In this document: positions 1-5,145 of the stretch, piece by piece
Layout of the letters: each line of letters opens with the position of its first letter
Numbering within the stretch: position 1 is the stretch's first letter
Origin: JBDSLU01 sp039916225
Lineage (GTDB): Bacteria > Acidobacteriota > Vicinamibacteria > Vicinamibacterales > Vicinamibacteraceae
Assembly: GCA_039916225.1 (NCBI GenBank)
Contig: JBDSLU010000199.1
Location: 1-5,145, forward strand
Length of the DNA: 5,145 nucleotides
Reading direction: 5' to 3'
Position numbers and translations under genes: made by a program
Notes under the pieces: model-generated
The model's database searches: none
What the model saw: only the letters and a program-made list of their open reading frames with translations
What the model was told of the DNA's origin: nothing

Positions 1-522
1 GTAGCGCGGATCGTCGAGGTCGTCCGCGCCGACCGCCAGGCGTATCTGCGCCTGATGGTGCCAGAGCGCGGTGAACTCGCGGCCGACATCGAACCAGCCC
101 GCCGACGCGTCCTCGCCGGCCCACGACACGGCAAACAACGCCGGTGCGTCGAGCGACAGGGCCTCGAACCAGTCGGCCGCCTCGCCGCTGGCGCGTGCAT
201 AGAGATCGGTCAGCACCCGCGGGCTCAGGCGCTTCGCCGAGGCCACCCACCGGGCGTTGAGCTCGTTGATGAAGGCGACGAAGTCGCGCCCGGACGTGAT
301 CGGCCGCGACGGCGGCGGGGGCGTCATGCCGTCGCGGTGGAAGGCGAGCCGGCGCAGCGTCGAGTCGAGCAGATGGGCGACGATGTCGCGCACCAGCCAG
401 GCGCCGGCGACGGTCGGCCGATCCCAGTCGCCCGGAGGCAACTCGCGGAGCAGCGTTACCAGGGCGCTCGAAACCGGCCGGAACAGGTGACGCGTGTCGA
501 TCTGGTCGAGGGTGGCGAGCAT
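1..522 (-). CDS. DinB / maleylpyruvate isomerase N-terminal domain protein (3' end missing)
   Basis: This frame is open from ATG at 522 to the left edge, giving 174 residues with no stop, so the C-terminus lies outside the window. Residues 33-51 (W33, then VRDIVAHL at 44-51) match the start of the MDMPI_N/DinB four-helix bundle, where the His of VAHL (H50) is normally the first metal ligand. The segment WHHQAQIR (154-161) matches the later helix carrying the second His. Family members are metal-dependent and often thiol-cofactor-dependent enzymes, such as mycothiol-dependent maleylpyruvate isomerase; most are uncharacterised and the substrate here cannot be told. The Glu expected four residues before H156 is Ala152, although E149 is nearby. 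There is no signal peptide, so it is probably cytosolic. The ATG lies 59 nt after the DUF72 stop on the same strand, so co-transcription is plausible. No Shine-Dalgarno is visible; the frame is open upstream of the ATG but without a good alternative start. The family call is fairly secure and the function is unknown. Confidence 0.8.
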   Translation of the reverse strand, partial: MLATLDQIDTRHLFRPVSSALVTLLRELPPGDWDRPTVAGAWLVRDIVAHLLDSTLRRLAFHRDGMTPPPPSRPITSGRDFVAFINELNARWVASAKRLSPRVLTDLYARASGEAADWFEALSLDAPALFAVSWAGEDASAGWFDVGREFTALWHHQAQIRLAVGADDLDDPRY

Positions 523-581
523 GGGGTCGGGACAAGGACACGCGGGCGCGTCGAACGTGACGCCGTCGTCGGCACCCGCGA

Positions 582-1658
582 TCAGCGCCGGTCCGTCGAC
601 GCGGCCTTGCCGGCGCTTCGGCGCGGCTTCGCCGCGGGGACTGGCGCATCCTCGAACAGGTCGGCCTTGGCCTCGGTCGTCGTCTCGACGATGCCGCCGA
701 GGGCGGGGTAGTGCTCGACGAACGCCGGCGGATAGCCGCCCGGATTGGGCAGGCCCAGCTTGTCGCGCAGCATCACCGCGTTGGCGGCGGCTTTCCCCTC
801 GAAGTGGTTGTTCGTGTAGAGGTACATCTTCTTCACGAGCACCTTGACCGCTTCGGCGATCTCGACGAACGGGTCGAGCTCCTCGGCCGAGTAGAGATAG
901 TCGTAGCGATCGGCCGACTTCTCATGGTTCCACCACGCCTTGGCGTTGCGGCCGTGCAGGCGCAGGTAATAGAAACCCTCGACGTTGGGCAGGTAGTTCT
1001 GGGCAATCGACAGGCGGAACTTCGGCTCGTCGATCTGGACCCACGCCGCCCGCGACGCGTTCAGCACCTGCAGCGTCGTCGTGATGTCGTCGCTCCACGT
1101 CTTGTGGCGCAATTCGACGGCGACGCGGTAGTCGCGGAGCGCGTGCGTCAGCCAGGCGAGATGGTCGAGGCTGGCCGCGTCGTGCTTGAACGACGCCGGG
1201 AACTGCACGAGGAGCGCGCCCAGCTTGCCGGCGTCGGCGAGCGGCTCGATGGCCCGGCGGAACTCGTCGACGTCGGCCGAGGACACGCCGGCGGCGGCCA
1301 GCGCCTGATCGTGCGCCAGCGTCGACTTCTCGGCGACCATCTCCTTCGGCGCGCCCTTGGGCGGCTTGGTGAGACGGTCGAGGAACATCCGCGGGTGGGT
1401 GAGCTTCTGGAACAGCTTGACCGAGAACTCGAATCCCGACGGCGTCCGCTCGACCCAGCTCCGCGTCACGTCGACGGTCGGGATGCGGTAGAAGGTCGAG
1501 TTCACCTCGACGGTGTCGAAATGCTCGGCGTAGGCCCGCAGCTCGTCGAAGTCCTTGGCCCGGCCGCGCCGCGGCGGGTAGACGATGCCGGTCCATGCGC
1601 CCGGCCCCGATGGGTAGCTCCAGCCGGCCGTGCCGATGCGAATCGAGGAATCGCGCAC
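582..1658 (-). CDS. DUF72 (YecE-like) domain protein
   Basis: Complete gene of 358 residues from a GTG start. The family hallmarks appear in order: IRIGTAGWSYP (6-16), a TVEVNSTFYRIP strand (49-60), FSVK...LTHPR (78-90), LGALLVQFP (146-154), AVELRHKTW (180-188), WVQIDEP (206-212), YYLRLHGRN (230-238) and YTNNHFEGKAA (281-291). DUF72 proteins such as E. coli YecE adopt a TIM-barrel fold; their biochemical role is not established. At 358 residues it is longer than the usual 240-300: there is extra sequence at about 91-135, and a basic Ala/Pro-rich, probably disordered tail from about 330. The frame extends 28 codons further to an ATG at 1742, but that peptide (Pro/Arg-rich, unlike the family) would overlap the queE start codon. 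The GTG sits 5 residues before the conserved IRIG, as in relatives, and 6 nt after a TACAAT box, so it is preferred. The gene is divergent from queE and upstream of the DinB-like gene. Confidence 0.93.
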   Translation of the reverse strand: MRDSSIRIGTAGWSYPSGPGAWTGIVYPPRRGRAKDFDELRAYAEHFDTVEVNSTFYRIPTVDVTRSWVERTPSGFEFSVKLFQKLTHPRMFLDRLTKPPKGAPKEMVAEKSTLAHDQALAAAGVSSADVDEFRRAIEPLADAGKLGALLVQFPASFKHDAASLDHLAWLTHALRDYRVAVELRHKTWSDDITTTLQVLNASRAAWVQIDEPKFRLSIAQNYLPNVEGFYYLRLHGRNAKAWWNHEKSADRYDYLYSAEELDPFVEIAEAVKVLVKKMYLYTNNHFEGKAAANAVMLRDKLGLPNPGGYPPAFVEHYPALGGIVETTTEAKADLFEDAPVPAAKPRRSAGKAASTDRR

Positions 1659-1664
1659 CCGTCG

Positions 1665-1692
1665 ATTGTAGGCCGGGCCCGGTCCAGTACAA
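1665..1692 (-). promoter_or_regulatory. Candidate sigma-70-type promoter for the DUF72 gene
   Basis: Reading leftward, TTGTAC (1692-1687) is followed by 16 nt and then TACAAT (1670-1665). TACAAT matches the TATAAT -10 consensus at 5 of 6 positions, while the -35 keeps only TTG. Transcription would begin at about 1658, on the GTG start codon itself, predicting a leaderless mRNA. It is a prediction from motif and position only. The box stands out because the surrounding DNA is almost entirely G and C. Confidence 0.4.
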
Positions 1693-1693
1693 T
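1666..1693 (+). promoter_or_regulatory. Candidate sigma-70-type promoter for queE
   Basis: Reading rightward, TTGTAG (1666-1671) is followed by 16 nt and then TACAAT (1688-1693). The -10 is good (5 of 6) and the -35 poor (TTG only). Transcription would start near 1700 and give a leader of about 40 nt before the queE ATG. It overlaps the leftward promoter almost exactly, with each -10 covering the other's -35, so the two would probably compete for polymerase. No recognised operator is visible. Confidence 0.4.
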
Positions 1694-1703
1694 CCACTGT
1701 CCG

Positions 1704-1723
1704 GGCCGCGTGAAGGCGCGGCC
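1704..1723 (+). promoter_or_regulatory. GC hairpin in the predicted queE leader
   Basis: A perfect 7-bp inverted repeat, GGCCGCG (1704-1710) and CGCGGCC (1717-1723), closes a 6-nt loop, TGAAGG. Two more C-G pairs could form past a bulged G at 1703. It begins just after the predicted start of transcription and ends 17 nt before the queE ATG. No U-tract follows, so it is not an intrinsic terminator. It could affect translation or be a chance product of very high GC. It does not match the preQ1 riboswitch consensus. Confidence 0.3.
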
Positions 1724-1740
1724 GGGAACCCGGGGCGGCC

Positions 1741-2382
1741 ATGCTGACGGTCTTCGAGATCTACCCATCAATCCAAGGTGAATCGACGCACGCAGGGCGT
1801 CCCTGCGTGTTCGTCCGCCTGGCGGCCTGCGATCTCCGCTGCTCGTGGTGCGACACGCCCTACGCCTTCAGCGGCGGGCAGAAGATGACCGTCGACGAGG
1901 TCCTGTCGCGGGTGGCTGCGCTCGGCGTCCCGCTGGTTGAGCTGACCGGCGGCGAGCCGCTGCTGCAGAAAGAGGCCGTGCCGCTGATGGCGCGCCTGCT
2001 CGAGGCCGGCCACGAGGTCCTGCTCGAGACCGGCGGGCATCTCACCGTCGCCGACGTCCCGGCGCCGGTGGTGCGCATCGTCGACGTGAAGTGCCCGGGC
2101 AGCGGCGAGGCGGCCCGGATGCACTGGCCCAACCTCGACCTCCTGCACCGCCACGACGAGGTGAAGTTCGTGCTCCGCGATCGCGCCGACTACGAGTACG
2201 CCCGGGACGTGGTCGCGCGGCACCAGCTGACCGGGCGTGTCGCCGCGGTGCTCTTCTCGCCCGTCCACGGCGTGCTGGATCCCCAGGCGCTGGCGACCTG
2301 GATCCTCGAGGATCACCTGACCGTCCGCCTGCAGCTTCAGCTGCACAAGTTCATCTGGAGCCCCGAAACGCGGGGCGTCTGA
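1741..2382 (+). CDS. queE: 7-carboxy-7-deazaguanine synthase (radical SAM)
   Basis: Complete, 213 residues, normal for the family. QueE is a radical-SAM enzyme that rearranges 6-carboxy-5,6,7,8-tetrahydropterin to 7-carboxy-7-deazaguanine in cytosolic queuosine/7-deazapurine biosynthesis. The N-terminus FEIYPSIQGES (5-15) is typical. The [4Fe-4S] cluster motif CxxxCxxC is C30, C34 and C37, followed by the family's WCDT (36-39). Next come the SAM-binding ELTGGEP (67-73), ETGG (96-99), DVKCPGSG (115-122), VKFVL (141-145) and the C-terminal LQLHKFIW (199-206). All key residues are present, in the standard CxxxCxxC form rather than the long-spaced variant known in some QueE. The ATG leaves only four residues before the conserved FEIYPS. 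Upstream is a G-rich stretch (GGGGCGG, 1732-1738) but no clear Shine-Dalgarno. It is first in a rightward set, 41 nt ahead of queC, which performs the next step. Confidence 0.96.
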   Translation: MLTVFEIYPSIQGESTHAGRPCVFVRLAACDLRCSWCDTPYAFSGGQKMTVDEVLSRVAALGVPLVELTGGEPLLQKEAVPLMARLLEAGHEVLLETGGHLTVADVPAPVVRIVDVKCPGSGEAARMHWPNLDLLHRHDEVKFVLRDRADYEYARDVVARHQLTGRVAAVLFSPVHGVLDPQALATWILEDHLTVRLQLQLHKFIWSPETRGV

Positions 2383-2423
2383 GACGACCCCGCCGCATTC
2401 CGATCCGCGCTCGACGAGACCCG

Positions 2424-3092
2424 ATGCCCGACGCCGTCATCCTCCTCAGCGGAGGCCTCGATTCCTACACCGCCGCGGCGATGATCGTCGCCGACGGCTT
2501 CGCCCTGAACGCCCTGACCATCCGCTATGGCCAGGTCCACGCCCGCGAGGTCGAGGCGGCGCGCGCCGTGGCCAAGGCGCTCGGGGTGCGGCGCCACACC
2601 GAGCTGGATCTCGATCTGCGCGGCGTGGCAGCGTCGGCGCTCACTGGCGCGTCGGCGGTGCCCAAGGATCGGCCGATCGACGAGTCGATCCCCTCGACCT
2701 ACGTGCCGGCGCGCAACACCATCTTCCTGTCGCTGGCGCTGGCCTGGGCCGAAACGCTCGGGGCCTCGGACCTCGTGATCGGCGTCAACGCCCTCGACTA
2801 CTCCGGCTATCCCGATTGCCGGCCGGAGTACATCGCCGCCTTCGAGCGGATGGCGGCACTGGCCACCAAGGCCGGTGTCGAGGGCGGCCGCCTGCGCATC
2901 CATACGCCGCTGGTCAGCCTGTCGAAGGCCGACATCATCCGGCGTGGCCTCGCCCTCGGCCTCGATTACGGCCTGACCCATTCCTGTTACGACCCTCGGC
3001 CCGACGGAGGTCCGTGCGGACGCTGCGACAGCTGTGTGCTGCGGGCCAGGGGCTTCGCCGAGGCCGGCGCGACCGATCCGACCGTCCGCTGA
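2424..3092 (+). CDS. queC: 7-cyano-7-deazaguanine (preQ0) synthase
   Basis: Complete, 222 residues, standard length. QueC uses ATP and ammonia to convert 7-carboxy-7-deazaguanine, the QueE product, into the nitrile preQ0. The N-terminal P-loop motif SGGLDS (9-14) binds ATP, as in PP-loop pyrophosphatases. The family segments LTIRYGQVHAREVEAA (31-46), YVPARNTIFLSLALAWAE (93-110) and GVNALDYSGYPDCRPEY (120-136) follow. The zinc site is C188, C198, C201 and C204 near the C-terminus. Every catalytic and zinc residue expected is present. It lies 41 nt after the queE stop with no promoter-like box between, so it is probably co-transcribed; only a weak GAGAC purine run precedes the ATG. preQ0 can feed queuosine, archaeosine-like or DNA 7-deazaguanine pathways. 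No tgt, queF or dpd gene is here, so the end product is not decided, with tRNA queuosine the default. Confidence 0.97.
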   Translation: MPDAVILLSGGLDSYTAAAMIVADGFALNALTIRYGQVHAREVEAARAVAKALGVRRHTELDLDLRGVAASALTGASAVPKDRPIDESIPSTYVPARNTIFLSLALAWAETLGASDLVIGVNALDYSGYPDCRPEYIAAFERMAALATKAGVEGGRLRIHTPLVSLSKADIIRRGLALGLDYGLTHSCYDPRPDGGPCGRCDSCVLRARGFAEAGATDPTVR

Positions 3093-3115
3093 CCTGATCC
3101 GCGGTCGCCGGCGTG

Positions 3116-3121
3116 TAAGCT
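3116..3121 (+). promoter_or_regulatory. Possible -10 box before alaX
   Basis: TAAGCT fits the TAnnnT pattern and ends 10 nt before the alaX ATG, so transcription from it would leave a leader of only a few nucleotides. A CTGACC at 3089-3094 resembles a -35 but is 21 nt away, which is too far for standard spacing. This is weak evidence; alaX may simply be read from the queE transcript. Confidence 0.2.
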
Positions 3122-3131
3122 GGTCGTCCGC

Positions 3132-4337
3132 ATGGCCACCAGTCGTCTCTACTACACCGATCCGGCGCGCCTGGCCTTCGAGGCGCGCGTCGTGCGCAGC
3201 GAGCCCGCTCCGCCGTCACACCCCGGCGCGTTCGCCGTCTGGCTCTCCGAGTCGGCGTTCTACCCGACGACCGGCGGCCAGCCGTTCGACACGGGACGCC
3301 TCGGCGAGGCCCGCGTCGTCGACGTGCTGGAGGACGACACCGGGGAGGTCGTGCACGTGACGGATCGGCCGCTCGAGCCCGGCGTCTCCGTCGCCGGCGT
3401 GGTCGACGCGGCGCGCCGGCTCGATCACCGGCAGCAGCACAGCGGCCAGCACGTCCTCTCGGCGGCGTTCGTGCGCACCGCCAACGTCGCGACCGTCAGC
3501 TTCCACCTCGGGGCGACGGTCTCGACGATCGACCTGGCCCGCGAGGTGACGCCGGCCGAGATCGCCGCCGCCGAGGCCGCCGCCAACGCGGTGATCCTGG
3601 AGCACCGGCCGGTGACGATCCGGTTCGTGTCGGGCGAAGAAGCCGCGGCGCTGCCGCTGCGCAAGGAGCCGAAGCGCAGCGGCGAGCTGCGCATCATCGA
3701 CATCGCCGACTGGGACATCTCGGCGTGCGGCGGCACGCACGTGTCGCACACCGGCGAGATCGGCCCGATCGCGGTCCGCGGCTGGGAGCGCTTCAAAGGC
3801 GGCACGCGCCTCGAGTTCGTCTGCGGGGGGCGCACCCTCACCACCTTCCGCGAGCTGCGCGACATCGTCACCGCGTCGAGCCGCCTGCTCTCGGTCTTGC
3901 CGCACGAGTTGTCGCCGGCGATCGGCCGGCTGCAGGAGGAGGCCCGCGACCTGCGGCGGTCGCAGCGCGATCTGCAGACGGAGCTGGCCGGGTTCCGGGC
4001 CGCCGCCCTCGCCGCGTCGGCAGAGACCATCGGGGCGCACCGGGCGGTGCTGGCGTCGATCGCCGGCGCTGACGGCAATGCCCTGAAGGCGCTCGCCGTC
4101 GCCATCGTCGCCCAGCCCGGCCTGGTCGCAGTGCTGGTTGGCGACGCGCGCCCGGCCGTCGCGGTGGTCGCACGAGGCGCCGACGTGACGCTGGACGCGG
4201 CCGCCGTGTTCAAGGCACTGATCGGACGCTTCGGCGGCAAGGGCGGCGGTCGCCCCGACCTGGCTCAGGGCGGAGGGCTGGACGCGTCAGCCGACGCGAT
4301 CCTCGACGCGGCCCGCGCTGCCCTCAGCGCCGGCTAG
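3132..4337 (+). CDS. alaX: Alanyl-tRNA editing protein, long form (AlaX-L) with DHHA1 domain
   Basis: Complete, 401 residues. This is a free-standing relative of the editing half of alanyl-tRNA synthetase, which in known members deacylates Ser-tRNA(Ala) and sometimes Gly-tRNA(Ala) in the cytosol. An N-terminal beta-barrel domain carries FYPTTGGQPFDTG (43-55). The editing domain has zinc ligands in HxxxH (H103, H107) and CxxxH (C199, H203, in SACGGTH), with RIIDIADWDISACGGTH and HTGEIGPI typical of the family. A probable coiled coil spans about 262-295. The C-terminal DHHA1 domain ends in the glycine-rich GGKGGGRPDLAQGGG (368-382). No aminoacylation domain is present and none is expected at this length. 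It begins 39 nt after the queC stop on the same strand, so operon membership is likely though not proven. No Shine-Dalgarno precedes the ATG. It converges on the dacB-like gene across 34 nt with no clear terminator. Confidence 0.95.
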   Translation: MATSRLYYTDPARLAFEARVVRSEPAPPSHPGAFAVWLSESAFYPTTGGQPFDTGRLGEARVVDVLEDDTGEVVHVTDRPLEPGVSVAGVVDAARRLDHRQQHSGQHVLSAAFVRTANVATVSFHLGATVSTIDLAREVTPAEIAAAEAAANAVILEHRPVTIRFVSGEEAAALPLRKEPKRSGELRIIDIADWDISACGGTHVSHTGEIGPIAVRGWERFKGGTRLEFVCGGRTLTTFRELRDIVTASSRLLSVLPHELSPAIGRLQEEARDLRRSQRDLQTELAGFRAAALAASAETIGAHRAVLASIAGADGNALKALAVAIVAQPGLVAVLVGDARPAVAVVARGADVTLDAAAVFKALIGRFGGKGGGRPDLAQGGGLDASADAILDAARAALSAG

Positions 4338-4371
4338 TGTCGCGCGCTGATCCTGGCGTCGGCCGCGGCGG

Positions 4372-5145
4372 CTAGCGGCTGTCGACGTCGGCGTCCCGTG
4401 CCTTGGCGACGAGGGCGGTCAACGCGCGATCGGTGACCGCGTCGATGGTCGAGCCGCGCACCTTGAAATTGTTGGCGATGATGACGAAGGCGAGCCGCTC
4501 GCCCGCGAGCGTCGTGACGTAGCCGGCGAGGGCCCGCACGTTCGACATGCTGCCGGTCTTGGCGCGGACGCGGCCCTCGGCGCGCGTGCCGCGCAGGCGG
4601 CGCTCGAGCGTGCCGTCGACGCCGAGGATCGGCAGTGTCGCCTCGAACGCGGCGGCGTCCCGCGGATCCGCGGCCATCCGCCGGAGCACCGCCATCAGCG
4701 CGTCGGCGGTGACGAAGTCGTAGCGCGACAGCCCGGATCCGTCGGCGATGACCAGGTCGTCGGCCGGCACGCCCCACCCGGCCAGCGTCCGCTCGTAGGC
4801 GCCGCGCGCGGCGGCCAGCGGGTCGACGTCGGGCACGTCGGAGGCCAGGCCGATCCGGGCCTGCAGCGTTTCGGCGATCAGGTTCTGGCTCACCTTCATC
4901 AGGCGCACAGCCAGCTCGCGCAGCGGCGGCGATTCGTGGATCAGCAGCAGCCGGCGCGCGCCGAGCGACTCGACGGCCACATCGTCGATGTCGGCGATGT
5001 CGCCGGCGATGGTGATGCCGGCCCGGCCCAGCGCGGCGCGGAAGGCGAGCAGAAACGCGCGGGTCGGGTTGTCGACGGACACCGCGCGGACGTAATCGCG
5101 CTCGGCGCGAGGCACGCTGCCGGTCACCTCCAGCGTCCGGCTGAA
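4372..5145 (-). CDS. dacB: D-alanyl-D-alanine carboxypeptidase/endopeptidase, PBP4 type (5' end missing)
   Basis: The frame runs in from the right edge and stops with TAG at 4374-4372, giving the last 257 residues; the N-terminus lies beyond 5145. A GTG at 5127 is in frame, but the six codons before it continue the family sequence (LEVTGSVP), so it is internal. Peptidase family S13 proteins are periplasmic penicillin-binding proteins that trim or cleave peptidoglycan stem peptides. Seen here are the SxN motif (S86, Q87, N88 of the visible part), the family segment ADGSGLSRYDFVTADAL (134-150) and the KTG triad (K196, T197, G198) with AKTGSMSNVRALAGYV. The catalytic SxxK and any signal peptide would be in the missing part. 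The end of the protein is intact, with a short charged tail after the last barrel helix. It is convergent with alaX and functionally unrelated to the que genes. Confidence 0.92.
   Translation of the reverse strand, partial: FSRTLEVTGSVPRAERDYVRAVSVDNPTRAFLLAFRAALGRAGITIAGDIADIDDVAVESLGARRLLLIHESPPLRELAVRLMKVSQNLIAETLQARIGLASDVPDVDPLAAARGAYERTLAGWGVPADDLVIADGSGLSRYDFVTADALMAVLRRMAADPRDAAAFEATLPILGVDGTLERRLRGTRAEGRVRAKTGSMSNVRALAGYVTTLAGERLAFVIIANNFKVRGSTIDAVTDRALTALVAKARDADVDSR

Noticed and set aside
1694..1740. preQ1 riboswitch upstream of queE
   Set aside because: The leader has a hairpin but no A-rich tail and no match to the class I or II preQ1 consensus.
1659..1742. ATG at 1742 as the start of the DUF72 gene
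   Set aside because: The extra 28 residues do not resemble the family, they overlap the queE start codon, and they would require transcription through the candidate promoters.
711..1781. Long plus-strand frame of 356 codons across the DUF72 gene
   Set aside because: It is antisense to a protein with clear DUF72 motifs, is rich in Arg, Val and Gly with no recognisable domain, and reads through the divergent promoter region. It is a shadow frame typical of very high GC DNA.
2301..2345. Two palindromes near the end of queE: a perfect 14-bp GATCCTCGAGGATC (2301-2314) and TGCAGCT-TC-AGCTGCA (2330-2345)
   Set aside because: Both are explained by coding: they encode the WILEDH segment and the conserved QLQLQLH segment. 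No U-tract or repeat elsewhere suggests a separate role.
2091..2423. Upstream extension of queC inside queE (333-codon frame from 2091)
   Set aside because: The extension is an out-of-frame reading of queE, Arg/Pro-rich and unlike QueC. The ATG at 2424 gives the standard N-terminus just before the SGGLDS motif.
4338..4371. Terminator between the convergent alaX and dacB genes
   Set aside because: The 34 nt contain the palindrome GCCGCGGC and a repeated GGCTAG, but no stem with loop followed by a T-run on either strand.
4372..5127. GTG at 5127 as the start of the carboxypeptidase gene
   Set aside because: The frame is open through to the window edge and the residues before the GTG continue the family sequence. 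The catalytic SxxK must lie upstream, so the gene is truncated by the window and is not a short protein.

Overview
This is a very GC-rich, densely coded stretch of ordinary bacterial chromosome. It holds six protein genes and no sign of mobile elements, CRISPR arrays or RNA genes. The gene content and the lack of Shine-Dalgarno sequences would fit a high-GC soil or sediment bacterium. An acidobacterium of the Vicinamibacteria type is my best guess, but that is an impression from protein style and not something the sequence proves.

Layout, left to right. On the minus strand, 1-522 is the N-terminal 174 residues of a DinB/maleylpyruvate isomerase N-terminal-domain protein, cut by the left edge. 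Upstream of it on the same strand is a complete DUF72 (YecE-like) TIM-barrel protein at 582-1658. A short divergent control region (about 1659-1740) separates this leftward pair from a rightward set: queE (1741-2382), queC (2424-3092) and a long-form alanyl-tRNA editing protein, AlaX-L (3132-4337). At the right edge, on the minus strand and convergent with alaX, are the C-terminal 257 residues of a DacB/PBP4-type D-Ala-D-Ala carboxypeptidase (4372-5145).

QueE and QueC catalyse consecutive steps: 6-carboxytetrahydropterin to 7-carboxy-7-deazaguanine (CDG), then CDG to preQ0. They are 41 nt apart and probably share a transcript. AlaX hydrolyses mischarged Ser- or Gly-tRNA(Ala), so the rightward set concerns tRNA modification and tRNA charging quality. 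The other queuosine genes (queD, folE, queF, tgt) are not in the window.

The most interesting non-coding feature is the 82-bp divergent region. The hexamer TACAAT occurs once on each strand, 17 bp apart, so that the -10 of each candidate promoter overlaps the poor -35 of the other. The leftward -10 ends only 6 nt before the GTG start chosen for the DUF72 gene, which suggests a leaderless mRNA. A 7-bp GC hairpin lies in the predicted queE leader. I found no convincing undescribed system in this window.
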